64,000 nucleotides of DNA. Origin: Ornithinibacillus xuwenensis. GTDB lineage: Bacteria > Bacillota > Bacilli > Bacillales > Amphibacillaceae. Of this stretch, positions 16,348 to 25,120 are shown piece by piece. The position numbers were made by a program, and so were the translations under genes. Location: the NCBI RefSeq assembly GCF_039614845.1, contig NZ_JBDIML010000006.1, forward strand, positions 1 to 64,000, read 5' to 3'. Positions within the stretch are counted from its first letter, which is position 1. Each line of letters starts with the position of its first letter. Under the pieces are notes generated by a model. The model saw only the letters and a list, made by a program, of their open reading frames with translations. It had not been told where the DNA came from and did not search any database.

Positions 16348-16431
16348 TTTAGCTTTTGTGAGTGAAACTTCAGCCTTTGGCAGCAATGCTTCAGCTTCCA
16401 CCAGCAGACCTTCAGCCCTCCCCCACCAATC
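16348..16431. repeat. Four-unit 21-bp degenerate tandem repeat
   Basis: TTYAGC recurs exactly every 21 bases at 16348, 16369, 16390 and 16411; the middle units share TTCAGCCTTTGGCAGCA-like sequence. It is more G+C-rich than its surroundings and lies between a terminator and the next gene. Read on the minus strand, it would encode heptads of the form AExLLxK. Confidence 0.7.
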
Positions 16432-16438
16432 TCCCAAC

Positions 16439-16495
16439 AAAAAAAGCCCGGTAAGTACACCCGAGACACAAGCTCTCGTGATGTACTTCACAGGC
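16439..16495 (-). terminator. Intrinsic terminator of the queF operon
   Basis: On the minus strand GCCTG..AAGTACA pairs with TGTACTT..CGGGC around an inner stem and is followed by seven T. It starts eight bases after the transporter stop. Confidence 0.8.
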
Positions 16496-16502
16496 ATCTT
16501 GT

Positions 16503-17108
16503 TTACTTTTTAGAAAATTTAACGAGTAAATAGACGATTGGTGTATCAATGATTGCGATGATAAATTTGAAAACATATTGTGTAAGAATCATTCCGATTA
16601 ATACGCTTGTTGGCATAATTCCCCAGAATGCAACGGAAATAAAAATGGTAGTATCAATGAGCTGACTAGTCATGGTTGATACATTATTACGTAGCCAAAG
16701 CTTTTTCTCACCATGTTTCTCTTTTAGTTTATGAAATAAGCTCACATCTAAATGTTGACTAGCGATGTAGGCGAATAGGCTTGCTAGAATAACGCGGAAA
16801 CTTCCACCTAGAATTTGCTCGAATTCCACCTGGGATGCAAAGGTTGGGGCTGCTGGCAGTTTAATCGCAATATAAATGAAAATAAGTGCAACAACCTGTG
16901 TAATAAACCCAGCGTGTACCGTTTTTCTTGCTGTTTCTTTGCCATATACTTCACCAATTACATCGGTTATTAGATAGGTTACAACATAAACAATTGCTGC
17001 GGCAGGCAGCATAAATTCGCCAATACTAAATACTTTTACCCCTAGAATATTAGAGATTAATAGGAGTCCAACAAATAATGCATTTAAATAAATTAACAAG
17101 ATTATCAT
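16503..17108 (-). CDS. Queuosine precursor transporter (YhhQ/VUT family)
   Basis: The 201-residue protein has six membrane helices and the YhhQ-family segments LITDVIGEVYGKETARK (about residues 47-63) and NNVSTMTSQLIDTTIFI. Family members import preQ0/preQ1-type queuosine precursors. AAAGGA lies before the ATG. It is the second gene of an operon with queF, 47 bp downstream, and the operon starts at a preQ1-I riboswitch, so preQ1 should shut down both reduction of preQ0 and precursor uptake. A terminator follows directly. Confidence 0.9.
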   Translation of the reverse strand: MIILLIYLNALFVGLLLISNILGVKVFSIGEFMLPAAAIVYVVTYLITDVIGEVYGKETARKTVHAGFITQVVALIFIYIAIKLPAAPTFASQVEFEQILGGSFRVILASLFAYIASQHLDVSLFHKLKEKHGEKKLWLRNNVSTMTSQLIDTTIFISVAFWGIMPTSVLIGMILTQYVFKFIIAIIDTPIVYLLVKFSKK

Positions 17109-17155
17109 GTCCTTTCCAATTGAGAAAAGGAACGCAGCTTACCCTCTGTCAGTGT

Positions 17156-17653
17156 TTAGCGATTATCAATCTTTTCTGGATACATATCATGATTCATCAT
17201 ACGATGGTCTGCCATCGCTTCATATTTTGTACCAGGTTTTCCATAATTGCAGTATGGGTCAATCGAGATACCACCACGTGGTGTGAATTTACCCCAAACC
17301 TCAATATAACGGGGATCCATTAGATTGATAAGATCATTCATAATAATGTTCATGCTATCTTCATGGAAATCACCATGGTTTCGAAAGCTAAAGAGATATA
17401 GCTTTAACGATTTACTTTCTACCATTTTCACATCTGGTATATAGCTTATATACACCGTTCCGAAATCAGGTTGACCAGTTTTCGGGCAAAGCGTGGTAAA
17501 TTCAGGACAATTGAATTTAACAAAGTAGTCACGATTCGGATGTGTATTATCAAATGTTTCTAAAACTTCAGGTGTATAGTCAAAGGCATATGTGGTTCCT
17601 TGGCTACCTAATAGTGTTAGATCCGTTAAATCTTCGTCACGTCTTCCTGCCAT
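17156..17653 (-). CDS. queF: NADPH-dependent 7-cyano-7-deazaguanine reductase QueF
   Basis: It reduces preQ0 nitrile to preQ1 amine in queuosine synthesis. The 165-residue protein is of the short unimodular tunnel-fold type. It carries the catalytic TLCPKTGQPDF with Cys56 and Asp63, the QueF motif ESKSLKLYLFSFRNHGDFHE and a C-terminal CNYGK segment. The start at 17653 is chosen because AAGGAGG lies eight bases upstream; an upstream in-frame extension runs through the riboswitch terminator. It heads the queF-transporter operon controlled by the riboswitch. Confidence 0.95.
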   Translation of the reverse strand: MAGRRDEDLTDLTLLGSQGTTYAFDYTPEVLETFDNTHPNRDYFVKFNCPEFTTLCPKTGQPDFGTVYISYIPDVKMVESKSLKLYLFSFRNHGDFHEDSMNIIMNDLINLMDPRYIEVWGKFTPRGGISIDPYCNYGKPGTKYEAMADHRMMNHDMYPEKIDNR

Positions 17654-17682
17654 ATTATTACCTCCTTGTACCATTGAAAAAA

Positions 17683-17712
17683 TTAAAAAAGCCATGCCCC
17701 TACGGACATGGC
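17683..17712 (-). terminator. Riboswitch expression-platform terminator
   Basis: On the minus strand GCCATGTCC pairs with GGGCATGGC over a GTAG-type loop, followed by six T, about 20 bases after the preQ1 aptamer and 30 before queF. Ligand-dependent formation would stop transcription. Confidence 0.85.
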
Positions 17713-17731
17713 TTGAAATCGCGTCATCTGT

Positions 17732-17771
17732 CCTTAGTTTTTTATAGAGGGTTTAAGCTAAGAACCTCTTC
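17732..17771 (-). ncRNA. preQ1-I riboswitch aptamer
   Basis: On the minus strand AGAGGTTCTTAGC leads to ACCCTCTATAAAAAACTAAGG, matching the preQ1-I consensus: the P1 stem AGAGG/CCTCT, a C-containing L2 loop, the A-rich tail and a 3' strand that forms the H-type pseudoknot. It is followed by a terminator and queF. Its ligand is known for this class. Confidence 0.93.
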
Positions 17772-17901
17772 CTGTGTATGAATAACGAATTTATCCATTT
17801 CACTCGACTAATTATATAGAGTAAGTAGTAGATTGTCAATGCTAGCTACTATACATTGAATCTCTTACTATTAAACTCTTTTCACTGTTAAAAACAATAA
17901 T

Positions 17902-19503
17902 TTAGTTATCGTCCACAAATACAGAATCTACAATCGTTCGTTTAAATGGCTTGCCATTTTGGGTTAAACCTTCGATATCAATTGTAATATTATAGACTTG
18001 ATTTTTTTCCATTAATGGTAATGTCTTTGATAGGTTTTCCGTACCACTGATGGTAATGGTTTTAGAGTTTTCTGGATTACTAGATTGCGTGATTTGGTAG
18101 GTTGCTTTTAATGTTTTTTCCTGTACTTCAGCTGTATTCGCATGAAGGTGATAGGTGAGCTGTTCGGTATTTGGTGAAGTGGATTTTTCGCTAAAGTTTA
18201 TTTTTCCAGGTGCCTGATAAGTGGTTACTAATAGGTACGCATCGTCGGCTTTCGTTGTCAGTTCTAACTTCCATTCTCCAGCTTCAGGGTTAGTTAAATG
18301 GATAACATTACTGATTGCTCCTATGAAAATTCCTTCTTCTATTTTGGTTGATTGTAATGCTGGTCTTTCGATATCGCCTGATGGAGAGATAAGTCTCACA
18401 TCCGATAAAGAATCAGTTGTCATAAGGTTTAGTGATAGGTCTTTCACGTTATCTTCAACGGTGATGGCTATTTGGTTTTCCTTTGCAGCACTTAATGGTC
18501 CACCTTCAATCCATTGATTAAAAGCAGGAGAGTTTTTTTCTACGGAATCATTTGTTGTGAGGATACTAGCGCTACTTAACGTACTGTCGGATAGGTAATC
18601 ATCAAAAACAGGGAAGGTCTCACCAGTTCGGACTGTTGTATGGTTCCAATCCCCGATTGAAATTAGCTGGCCACCAGGTAGTCTGCTGCTCGTTGCGGTA
18701 ACAACGCCGTCATTTGACCCGTACTGGGATAAATAAACACCTCCATACCAGGTGGAAGAGAAGGCAGATCCCCAATCGGTTCCTCCTATGGTGTAGTAAT
18801 CATTGTAATAGGCTCTAGATTGACCGTCTATTTGTGTGCGAAAATCATCCATAAATCCTGTTTGCATTGCATATGTTCCATCTCCTGTTGCCCCTAATAA
18901 ATCAGCAAGCCATCCTGCTCCCGAACTGTATGCGAGATCAGCAAGCTGTGAGCCATGATGTGGACTAGAAAGTGTAATGACATTGTCTACATATTGCCAG
19001 GCACCATAATAGGTGAGGGCTGTTTGTGTATCGACTCCGCCCTTACTATACGCAATAACGGTGATTGGTTTTCCGCCAAAATGATTGGAAATCTCCGCTA
19101 TTTTATCTGCAAGTAAGGCACCATTATCCCACATATCCGCAGAAGCTCCTCCTGCATCATGTAATTGTACAAATGCAGTCTGATACCCTGCATCTACAGC
19201 AGTTTGATACATGTTATTATCATCCCAGAATACTTGTGCAATATTATTTAATCCAGGAACGAACAGTAGAATAGGGGCATTTGGATCTAAATTTGAAGGT
19301 GTTGTACCAATATACCATTCACCAGGGGTTTCCGTATTTCCGTTACTTGCTTTACCTGTGATTGTATGTAGTGGTTCGGATGGTTTAATTGGAATAGGAT
19401 CTGGGATATTTTGCGGGGATACATTTTTGGAAGCAGAAATAGGAATGGATAGAATAAGAACAAGAAACCCAATCAGCAATAATACCGACAAACGTTTAAG
19501 CAT
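17902..19503 (-). CDS. Secreted alpha/beta-hydrolase, lipase-like
   Basis: The 533-residue precursor has a Sec signal peptide (residues 1 to about 24). Residues 75-300 form an alpha/beta hydrolase with LFVPGLN (oxyanion region), nucleophile Ser153 in AYSKG, a likely acid Asp265 (SNDG) and His288 in WNHTT, a lipase/esterase triad. The N-terminal oxyanion and PHHGS segments resemble bacterial triacylglycerol lipases of the EstA/LipA type. About 230 C-terminal residues are beta-rich and probably form one or two Ig/P-domain-like accessory modules. AGGAGGA precedes the ATG. It is monocistronic, and its substrate is unproven. Confidence 0.82.
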   Translation of the reverse strand: MLKRLSVLLLIGFLVLILSIPISASKNVSPQNIPDPIPIKPSEPLHTITGKASNGNTETPGEWYIGTTPSNLDPNAPILLFVPGLNNIAQVFWDDNNMYQTAVDAGYQTAFVQLHDAGGASADMWDNGALLADKIAEISNHFGGKPITVIAYSKGGVDTQTALTYYGAWQYVDNVITLSSPHHGSQLADLAYSSGAGWLADLLGATGDGTYAMQTGFMDDFRTQIDGQSRAYYNDYYTIGGTDWGSAFSSTWYGGVYLSQYGSNDGVVTATSSRLPGGQLISIGDWNHTTVRTGETFPVFDDYLSDSTLSSASILTTNDSVEKNSPAFNQWIEGGPLSAAKENQIAITVEDNVKDLSLNLMTTDSLSDVRLISPSGDIERPALQSTKIEEGIFIGAISNVIHLTNPEAGEWKLELTTKADDAYLLVTTYQAPGKINFSEKSTSPNTEQLTYHLHANTAEVQEKTLKATYQITQSSNPENSKTITISGTENLSKTLPLMEKNQVYNITIDIEGLTQNGKPFKRTIVDSVFVDDN

Positions 19504-19583
19504 GATTTTCCTCCTCGAATTTTATTCCTTCTGATTGTATTCTTGTGTAAGGGGATTCATGAAGAAATGAGGTTGGGAAAGTT

Positions 19584-19619
19584 AAAAAGTCAGGCAACAC
19601 GAAAAAATAGGTGCCTGAC
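19584..19619 (-). terminator. Intrinsic terminator of corA
   Basis: On the minus strand GTCAGGCA pairs with TGCCTGAC around a 15-base loop and is followed by five T. Confidence 0.85.
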
Positions 19620-19626
19620 ATGCTAT

Positions 19627-20577
19627 TTAACGAAACCATCCCTTCTTTTTAAACCAGAGAATCATTAGGGTACTAATAAACACCATGACTGCGATGATAA
19701 GAAAGTAACCGTAATGCCAGTTAAGTTCTGGCATGTTCGCAAAATTCATTCCATATATTCCGGCTATAAAGGTTAGCGGTGCAAAGATGGAGGTGATGAC
19801 GGTTAATATTTGAATAACTTTGTTTTGTTGATAAGAATTTAATGAAATAAAATTATCACGAATATCATTCGCAATATCTCGATTTGAATTAACCATTTCT
19901 GCAAGCTTTAGCAAGTGATCATATATATCTGTAAAATATTCTTTCCTCTCCTCGATGCCGTCTAGATGGTGGGAATTAAGTATTCGATAAAGTAGATCTC
20001 GTATCGGATGAATCGCATGCCTGAGTTTCAGTAGCTGATGCCGTAATTCGAAGAGCGTATCCAAGAGAATATTCATGGATACCTGGCGAGGATTTTGCTC
20101 AACCTCATTGATTTTGTCCTCTAGTTCGTAAATGATTGGAAAAAAGTTATCGACTACTTTATCAAATATCTCATAAAAAATACGATATTCATCCCAATCA
20201 TCAAGCTTTTCTAGCTTAATAAATGTATTCCAAACCTGGTTGACTTCATTTAAATTATGCTTGTGAAATGTGACAATATAGTTCTCACCAATAAAGAAAT
20301 TGATTTCAAATTGATCAAAGTCTTTTGGCCCTAGTGTATGCGTCACAACTAAGGCATAGTCATCATAATAATCCATTTTAGGACGTTGTTGGCCATGGAT
20401 ACAATCTTCAATTGCTAGCTGGTGAAAATGAAGAACGGTATCTAATTTATTGATTTCTTCCTCTGTTGGATTGTTAAAATCTATCCACCACCAAAGGTAT
20501 TGATCGAAATTTACATCATCAATACTTAGATTCGTAATTCTTTTTTTATGTTCAGTAATTGCGATAACTTGAATCAA
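19627..20577 (-). CDS. corA: CorA-family magnesium/divalent cation transporter
   Basis: The 316-residue protein forms a homopentameric Mg2+ channel. A large cytosolic N-terminal domain (1-255) is followed by two C-terminal membrane helices separated by the diagnostic YGMN motif (IYGMNFANMPE), and it ends in a basic KKKGW tail. The start codon is a TTG at 20577 with AAAGGGG about nine bases upstream. It is monocistronic with its own terminator. Cobalt, nickel or zinc transport cannot be excluded within the family. Confidence 0.93.
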   Translation of the reverse strand: MIQVIAITEHKKRITNLSIDDVNFDQYLWWWIDFNNPTEEEINKLDTVLHFHQLAIEDCIHGQQRPKMDYYDDYALVVTHTLGPKDFDQFEINFFIGENYIVTFHKHNLNEVNQVWNTFIKLEKLDDWDEYRIFYEIFDKVVDNFFPIIYELEDKINEVEQNPRQVSMNILLDTLFELRHQLLKLRHAIHPIRDLLYRILNSHHLDGIEERKEYFTDIYDHLLKLAEMVNSNRDIANDIRDNFISLNSYQQNKVIQILTVITSIFAPLTFIAGIYGMNFANMPELNWHYGYFLIIAVMVFISTLMILWFKKKGWFR

Positions 20578-20693
20578 CAGTTTTACCCCTTTAGTAAAAG
20601 ACTTCTCACTTTCTTAGCTTGGGCTGTAATGGGTAAAAATATGTTTATCGTGGAAATGCTAGATTGGACTTTTTAATATGTTTGGTGTAATGA

Positions 20694-20699
20694 TATAAT
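20694..20699 (+). promoter_or_regulatory. Extended -10 of glcT promoter
   Basis: TGATATAAT is an extended -10 element 34 bp before the glcT start; no good -35 is evident. Confidence 0.45.
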
Positions 20700-20732
20700 A
20701 TTGGTTGTATTTTTTTTAAGGAGACATCAGGT

Positions 20733-21578
20733 TTGAAAACATACTCGGTGATAAAGGCATTAAATAATAATGTGATTATAGCGTTAGATAAGGAAAAAGA
20801 AGAAGTAGTCTTAATAGGCAAAGGAATAGGCTTTAATAAGAAACGAAATGATTTAATACAAGAGAATACGATTGAAAAACTATTTGTTCTTCGGAATAAA
20901 AAGGAACAGGAAAGCTACCTGAAGCTACTTCCTAATATTGATGAATCAACACTTGAGGCAATCATCACAGCGATTGAATTGATTAAACGAAGATCCAATA
21001 CGATCTTAAATGAAAACGTTCACGTAGCGTTGACAGATCACATCCTATTTGCAATTACTCGATTAATGCGGGGCATGCAAATTAAAAATCCATTTTTAAC
21101 GGAAACAAAAGTGTTATATCCATTTGAATATGAAATTGCTGCAGAGGTCGTCGACTTTATTAATCATTCCCTTCAGATTCAGCTACCGGAAGGAGAAGTT
21201 GGTTTTATTGCGTTACATGTTCATAGCGCAATAACTGAAAAGTCGGTATCGGAATTAAGCACTTATTCTAATCTTCTTGCTCAATTAGTGGATACCATTG
21301 AAGAACAGCTTATGATTACGATAGATCGGGAAGGTATTGATTATTCAAGGTTAATAAGACATATTCGTTATACAATTGAACGAGTCCAAAAGGATGAAAA
21401 AATGGATGAGCCTATGAAATTAGCAATCCTATTGAAAAGTGAATATCCAGTGTGCTATAATCTTGCTTGGAAACTTATAAAGATAATGCAGCAAACATTA
21501 AAAAAACCTGTCTATGATGCTGAAGCCGTTTACTTAACGATGCATCTTCAGCGATTAGTCGTCAAATACAATTCATAA
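20733..21578 (+). CDS. glcT: GlcT-type transcription antiterminator
   Basis: The 281-residue protein belongs to the BglG/SacY family: an N-terminal RNA-binding CAT domain (1-58, KALNNNVIIALD opening) and two PRD domains (about 65-170 and 175-281) with conserved histidines phosphorylated by the PTS. It binds a RAT element in nascent mRNA to prevent termination. It starts with TTG behind AAGGAGA. It lies directly upstream of a RAT/terminator and ptsG, the arrangement of B. subtilis glcT-ptsG, so it should respond to glucose through the PtsG EIIB domain. Confidence 0.93.
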   Translation: MKTYSVIKALNNNVIIALDKEKEEVVLIGKGIGFNKKRNDLIQENTIEKLFVLRNKKEQESYLKLLPNIDESTLEAIITAIELIKRRSNTILNENVHVALTDHILFAITRLMRGMQIKNPFLTETKVLYPFEYEIAAEVVDFINHSLQIQLPEGEVGFIALHVHSAITEKSVSELSTYSNLLAQLVDTIEEQLMITIDREGIDYSRLIRHIRYTIERVQKDEKMDEPMKLAILLKSEYPVCYNLAWKLIKIMQQTLKKPVYDAEAVYLTMHLQRLVVKYNS

Positions 21579-21582
21579 ATAA

Positions 21583-21613
21583 TTACGTGTTACTGATTCG
21601 ATCAGGCATGAGT
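21583..21613 (+). promoter_or_regulatory. RAT antiterminator target of GlcT
   Basis: The stretch ACGTGTTACTGATTCGATCA and the following GGCATGAGT closely match the ptsG RAT element of Bacillus. Its 3' part overlaps the 5' arm of the terminator that follows, so the two structures exclude each other. Confidence 0.9.
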
Positions 21614-21692
21614 AGAGATTTTATGAAATTAGAAGATAAGGGAAAGCTATCCCTATCTTCTAATTTCTGTATCTTCTATTCATGCCTTTTTT
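21604..21692 (+). terminator. Regulated leader terminator of ptsG
   Basis: AGGCATGAGTAGA pairs with TCTATTCATGCCT and encloses an inner TTAGAAGATAGGG-type stem; six T follow. GlcT bound to the RAT would prevent it. Confidence 0.9.
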
Positions 21693-21770
21693 GTTTGTAT
21701 GAAGGATATGACATTAGCAGTATGTTTGTTGCCCATATATAAGTTTGAAAATAAATAGAGGAGGATCTAC

Positions 21771-23828
21771 ATGTTTAAAAAAGCTTTTGGTGTTTTACAG
21801 AAGATTGGTAAAGCACTTATGCTACCAGTTGCGTTACTGCCTGCTGCAGGTCTATTGCTAGGTTTTGGGAATGCAGCACAGCAGGAAACAACACTTAATT
21901 ATTTACCTTTTTTAAATGCTGATTGGATTCAGCTAACAGCTTCTGTTATGGAGGACGCTGGAAATGTTATCTTTAGTAACCTTGCCTTAATTTTTGCGGT
22001 TGGGGTTGCGATTGGCTTAGCAAGCGATGGAGCAGCAGGTCTTGCAGCGCTTGTTGGTTATTTAGTACTAAATCAAGTGATGGGATCATGGTTAGGGGTT
22101 ACACCTGAGATGATCGAAGCTGATCCAAGCTATGCAAGCGTTTTAGGAATTCCTACCCTACAAACTGGGGTGTTTGGCGGGATTATAGTCGGACTAATAG
22201 CGGCGTTTGCCTATAATCGATACCATAATATCGAAATGCCATCGTTCTTAGGATTCTTTGCAGGTAAGCGCTTTGTTCCGATTGCTACTGCAGCATTTTC
22301 ATTAATAGCAGGTTTACTACTTCTATTAATATGGCCACCAATTCAGAGTGCGATGAATAGTGCATCTCATTGGCTAATTGAAGAAGGAACATACCTGGCT
22401 GTGTTTTTCTTTGGTTTTATTAAACGTTTACTTATTCCATTTGGATTACATCATATCTTCCATGCGCCATTCTGGTATGAGTTTGGTTCTTACACAACCG
22501 CTGCAGGTGATATTGTACGTGGAGATATGACAATCTTTTTTGCACAATTACGTGATAATGTGGAGATTACTGCAGGTAACTTCATGGCAGGGGAATTTCC
22601 AATTATGATGTTTGGTCTTCCAGCTGCAGCCCTTGCAATGTATCATGCAGCTAGACCAGAAAGAAAGAAATTAGTGGCAGGGTTGCTTGTATCTGGTGCG
22701 CTTACATCTTTCTTAACGGGTATAACCGAACCACTTGAGTTTTCATTTATGTTTATCTCACCATTACTATTTTTAATTCATGCTATCTTAGACGGTCTTT
22801 CCTTTATGATTATGACCGCATTAAGTGTCAATATTGGTTACACCTTCTCAGGTGGATTTATTGACTTTGCATTATTCGGTATCTTACCTGGTAAAGAACC
22901 GTGGTGGCTAGCAATATTAGTCGGTATCGCCTTTGGTGTCCTGTACTACTTCTTATTTAGATTCTTTATTAAGAAATTCAATTTAATGACTCCAGGCCGT
23001 GAAGCGGTTGAAGAAACGGAGTCAGAATCAAAAGGTGAGGCAGGAGATCTTGCCTATAATGTATTAGGTGCTATGGGTGGACAAGAAAACATTTCTCATC
23101 TTGATGCATGTATTACAAGACTCCGTGTTTCCGTCAATGATATTAAACAGGTTGACAAAAACGAATTGAAAAATCTTGGAGCAGCAGGCGTCCTTGAAGT
23201 GGGCAATAATATTCAAGCAATATTTGGTCCTCGTTCAGAGATTATTAAAGGGCAAATGCAGGATATTATATCTGGGAAAAAACCTCGTCCAGCTGAAAAA
23301 GTTGATCAGGATGGAGAAATTAAGCAACAAATCGAAGAGGTTAATCCAGATGCGTTACGAAATGAATTCGAAAATGAAGAAATCTTAGCACCAATTACAG
23401 GTGAAATTCTTCCGATTACAGAAGTACCTGACCAAGTGTTTGCAGGGAAAATGATGGGAGACGGATTTGCGATTAAACCACAGGAAGGTTTAATTGTATC
23501 GCCTGTTAATGGAAAAATTATCAATGCATTCCCGACAAAGCATGCACTTGGTATACAATCCGATGGTGGTAGAGAAATTCTAATCCATGTTGGAATTGAC
23601 ACCGTCAACTTAAAAGGTGAAGGGTTTGAATTATTGGTAAATGAAGGAGATACAGTAAAAGCTGGTCAACCTTTATTACAAGTAGACTTAGCCTATATTG
23701 AAAAGCGCGCTACTTCAATTGTTACACCAATTGTATTTACAAACCTTAAGGCTGATGAGAAGATTTCCATCCAAAAACAGGGAAATGTACAACGTGAAGA
23801 AAAAGATATTGTGAAAATTGATAACTAA
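21771..23828 (+). CDS. ptsG: PTS glucose transporter EIICBA
   Basis: It imports and phosphorylates glucose. The 685 residues contain an EIIC membrane domain (1 to about 410, with GITEPLEFSF), an EIIB domain with phospho-acceptor Cys447 in DACITRLRV, and a C-terminal EIIA domain with His606 in ILIHVGIDTV. The fused C-B-A order matches B. subtilis PtsG. GAGGAGG precedes the ATG. Expression is controlled by GlcT through the leader switch. A terminator follows. Confidence 0.95.
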   Translation: MFKKAFGVLQKIGKALMLPVALLPAAGLLLGFGNAAQQETTLNYLPFLNADWIQLTASVMEDAGNVIFSNLALIFAVGVAIGLASDGAAGLAALVGYLVLNQVMGSWLGVTPEMIEADPSYASVLGIPTLQTGVFGGIIVGLIAAFAYNRYHNIEMPSFLGFFAGKRFVPIATAAFSLIAGLLLLLIWPPIQSAMNSASHWLIEEGTYLAVFFFGFIKRLLIPFGLHHIFHAPFWYEFGSYTTAAGDIVRGDMTIFFAQLRDNVEITAGNFMAGEFPIMMFGLPAAALAMYHAARPERKKLVAGLLVSGALTSFLTGITEPLEFSFMFISPLLFLIHAILDGLSFMIMTALSVNIGYTFSGGFIDFALFGILPGKEPWWLAILVGIAFGVLYYFLFRFFIKKFNLMTPGREAVEETESESKGEAGDLAYNVLGAMGGQENISHLDACITRLRVSVNDIKQVDKNELKNLGAAGVLEVGNNIQAIFGPRSEIIKGQMQDIISGKKPRPAEKVDQDGEIKQQIEEVNPDALRNEFENEEILAPITGEILPITEVPDQVFAGKMMGDGFAIKPQEGLIVSPVNGKIINAFPTKHALGIQSDGGREILIHVGIDTVNLKGEGFELLVNEGDTVKAGQPLLQVDLAYIEKRATSIVTPIVFTNLKADEKISIQKQGNVQREEKDIVKIDN

Positions 23829-23832
23829 ATCC

Positions 23833-23868
23833 AAAACACCGGAATAAGCTTTATTCCGGTGTTTTTGT
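23833..23868 (+). terminator. Intrinsic terminator of ptsG
   Basis: AACACCGGAATAA (23835-23847) pairs perfectly with TTATTCCGGTGTT, followed by a T-run. Confidence 0.9.
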
Positions 23869-23881
23869 TAAGGATTTATTT

Positions 23882-24730
23882 TCAGTCGAATCTTGATAGT
23901 AAGTAATAAAATAGTCCGTTTTGTTCGTATGTAAGCGAAGTTATTTCATTTGCTTCTGATTTTACGTTCTCTTCGGCATTTTTCATGGCAACTGCGTGTG
24001 CTGCGAGTTGAAACATTGGGATATCATTTTCGCCATCGCCAACAACTAGAAGATTGTCTTTTATAAGTCCATATTCTTTTAGTAATAATTCGATTCCGGT
24101 CGCTTTAGAAACATTAGAAACCATGATTTCTACATTATGTAGGGAAGAGGATGACATCGAAAAATCTCTTTCCTGTTTAAACGTATTTAGTCTAGCTTTC
24201 CAATCATTAATTTTCTTCGGGCTCATACTAAAGAAATACACTTTAACAATGTCTTGGAAGTTTAGTTCTTGAACCCATTGAATTTTCTTATCGATAGCAG
24301 CTGTCCTAGAATTAAATTCATTCGTTAACAATGTTTCGGGTGCCATCGTATGTATTACTTCATTTGTGAAGTATTCCTTATCTAATTCCAATGCAAAACG
24401 AGATTCCTGCAGCGGATGTACCTCATAATAGAGTTTTGCTTCTCTTGCTTCAGACAGAACTTGTTGGAGGAGTTGTTTATGAAGAGCATGTTGTGCAAGC
24501 GGCTTGGAATCGGTATATGCCCCCATCCCGTTTGCTGTTACATAACCATCCAGCTTTACATGGCTAGGTAGCACGTCTGCAATCTCCTTTTGTGTTCTAC
24601 CTGTAGCGACAAAGATTTTAATACCTTGTTTTCGTAAATTACTTAGTAAACTTAATAGCTTATCATCTATTGAACCGCTGGGGTCTAATAGTGTACCATC
24701 CATATCTAATGCGATTGCTTTGATTTCCAT
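23882..24730 (-). CDS. Cof-type HAD-superfamily phosphatase
   Basis: The 282-residue protein shows all HAD motifs of the Cof/YwpJ subfamily: DMDGTLLDP (motif I nucleophile Asp8 or so), ATGRTQKE (motif II), and VVGDGENDIPMFQ (motifs III/IV) with a large C2 cap between. These enzymes dephosphorylate sugar phosphates or flavin nucleotides; the true substrate is unknown. It sits between two PTS operons, which suggests but does not prove a sugar-phosphate role. AGGTAGGA precedes the ATG. Confidence 0.9.
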   Translation of the reverse strand: MEIKAIALDMDGTLLDPSGSIDDKLLSLLSNLRKQGIKIFVATGRTQKEIADVLPSHVKLDGYVTANGMGAYTDSKPLAQHALHKQLLQQVLSEAREAKLYYEVHPLQESRFALELDKEYFTNEVIHTMAPETLLTNEFNSRTAAIDKKIQWVQELNFQDIVKVYFFSMSPKKINDWKARLNTFKQERDFSMSSSSLHNVEIMVSNVSKATGIELLLKEYGLIKDNLLVVGDGENDIPMFQLAAHAVAMKNAEENVKSEANEITSLTYEQNGLFYYLLSRFD

Positions 24731-25120
24731 CAGACATTCCTACCTTTCTTATTCAATATACGAGTGCGGCCGCATGTAACTGGCAGAAGTATCCTACGTC
24801 AAACTTTTTTATAAAATCGGAGCGTAAGGTTTGAACTGCCGTATAAGTTTCTGTTCAACTAACAGTCAGTGGAAAAGAAATCTCCAGAAGAATGAAGTTC
24901 CATCCATTATGTAGTTGTCTTGACTTGGCACTTTTTACATAAACAACTATTTTCAGCATGTATGTGTAGCCATAGTAATAGTATAAGAAAAAAGTAGGTG
25001 AATTAGGTGGATTGATGAGCACAATTCATGATGGAATTAGATACATAGATTGGGTTCAAATGTCATTGAAGGCCGTATGAAAGCGTTTTATACTTTAGTT
25101 AAGAAGTGGGGGGCAACAAC
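24731..25120 (+). other. 390-bp control region of the PRD-regulator/PTS/transketolase operon
   Basis: No gene is supported. It contains a TGCGGCCGCA palindrome near 24765, striking in AT-rich DNA, an AT-rich stretch with promoter-like hexamers around 24920-24985, and a cre-like site at 25077. Any site for the PRD regulator itself cannot be identified. Confidence 0.5.
25077..25091 (+). promoter_or_regulatory. Candidate CcpA cre site
   Basis: ATGAAAGCGTTTTAT matches 13 of 15 positions of the cre consensus and lies 30 bp before the GTG of the regulator gene, a roadblock position that fits glucose repression of the operon. Confidence 0.5.

Noticed and set aside
16252..16497. 81-codon minus-strand frame with AExLLxK heptads
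   Set aside because: It begins inside the intrinsic terminator of the queF operon, has no ribosome site and overlaps the next gene; the heptads are a by-product of the 21-bp DNA repeat.
24763..24774. TGCGGCCGCA palindrome as an operator
   Set aside because: It is striking by composition, but a single ten-base palindrome with no partner and no known binder is insufficient evidence for a named site.
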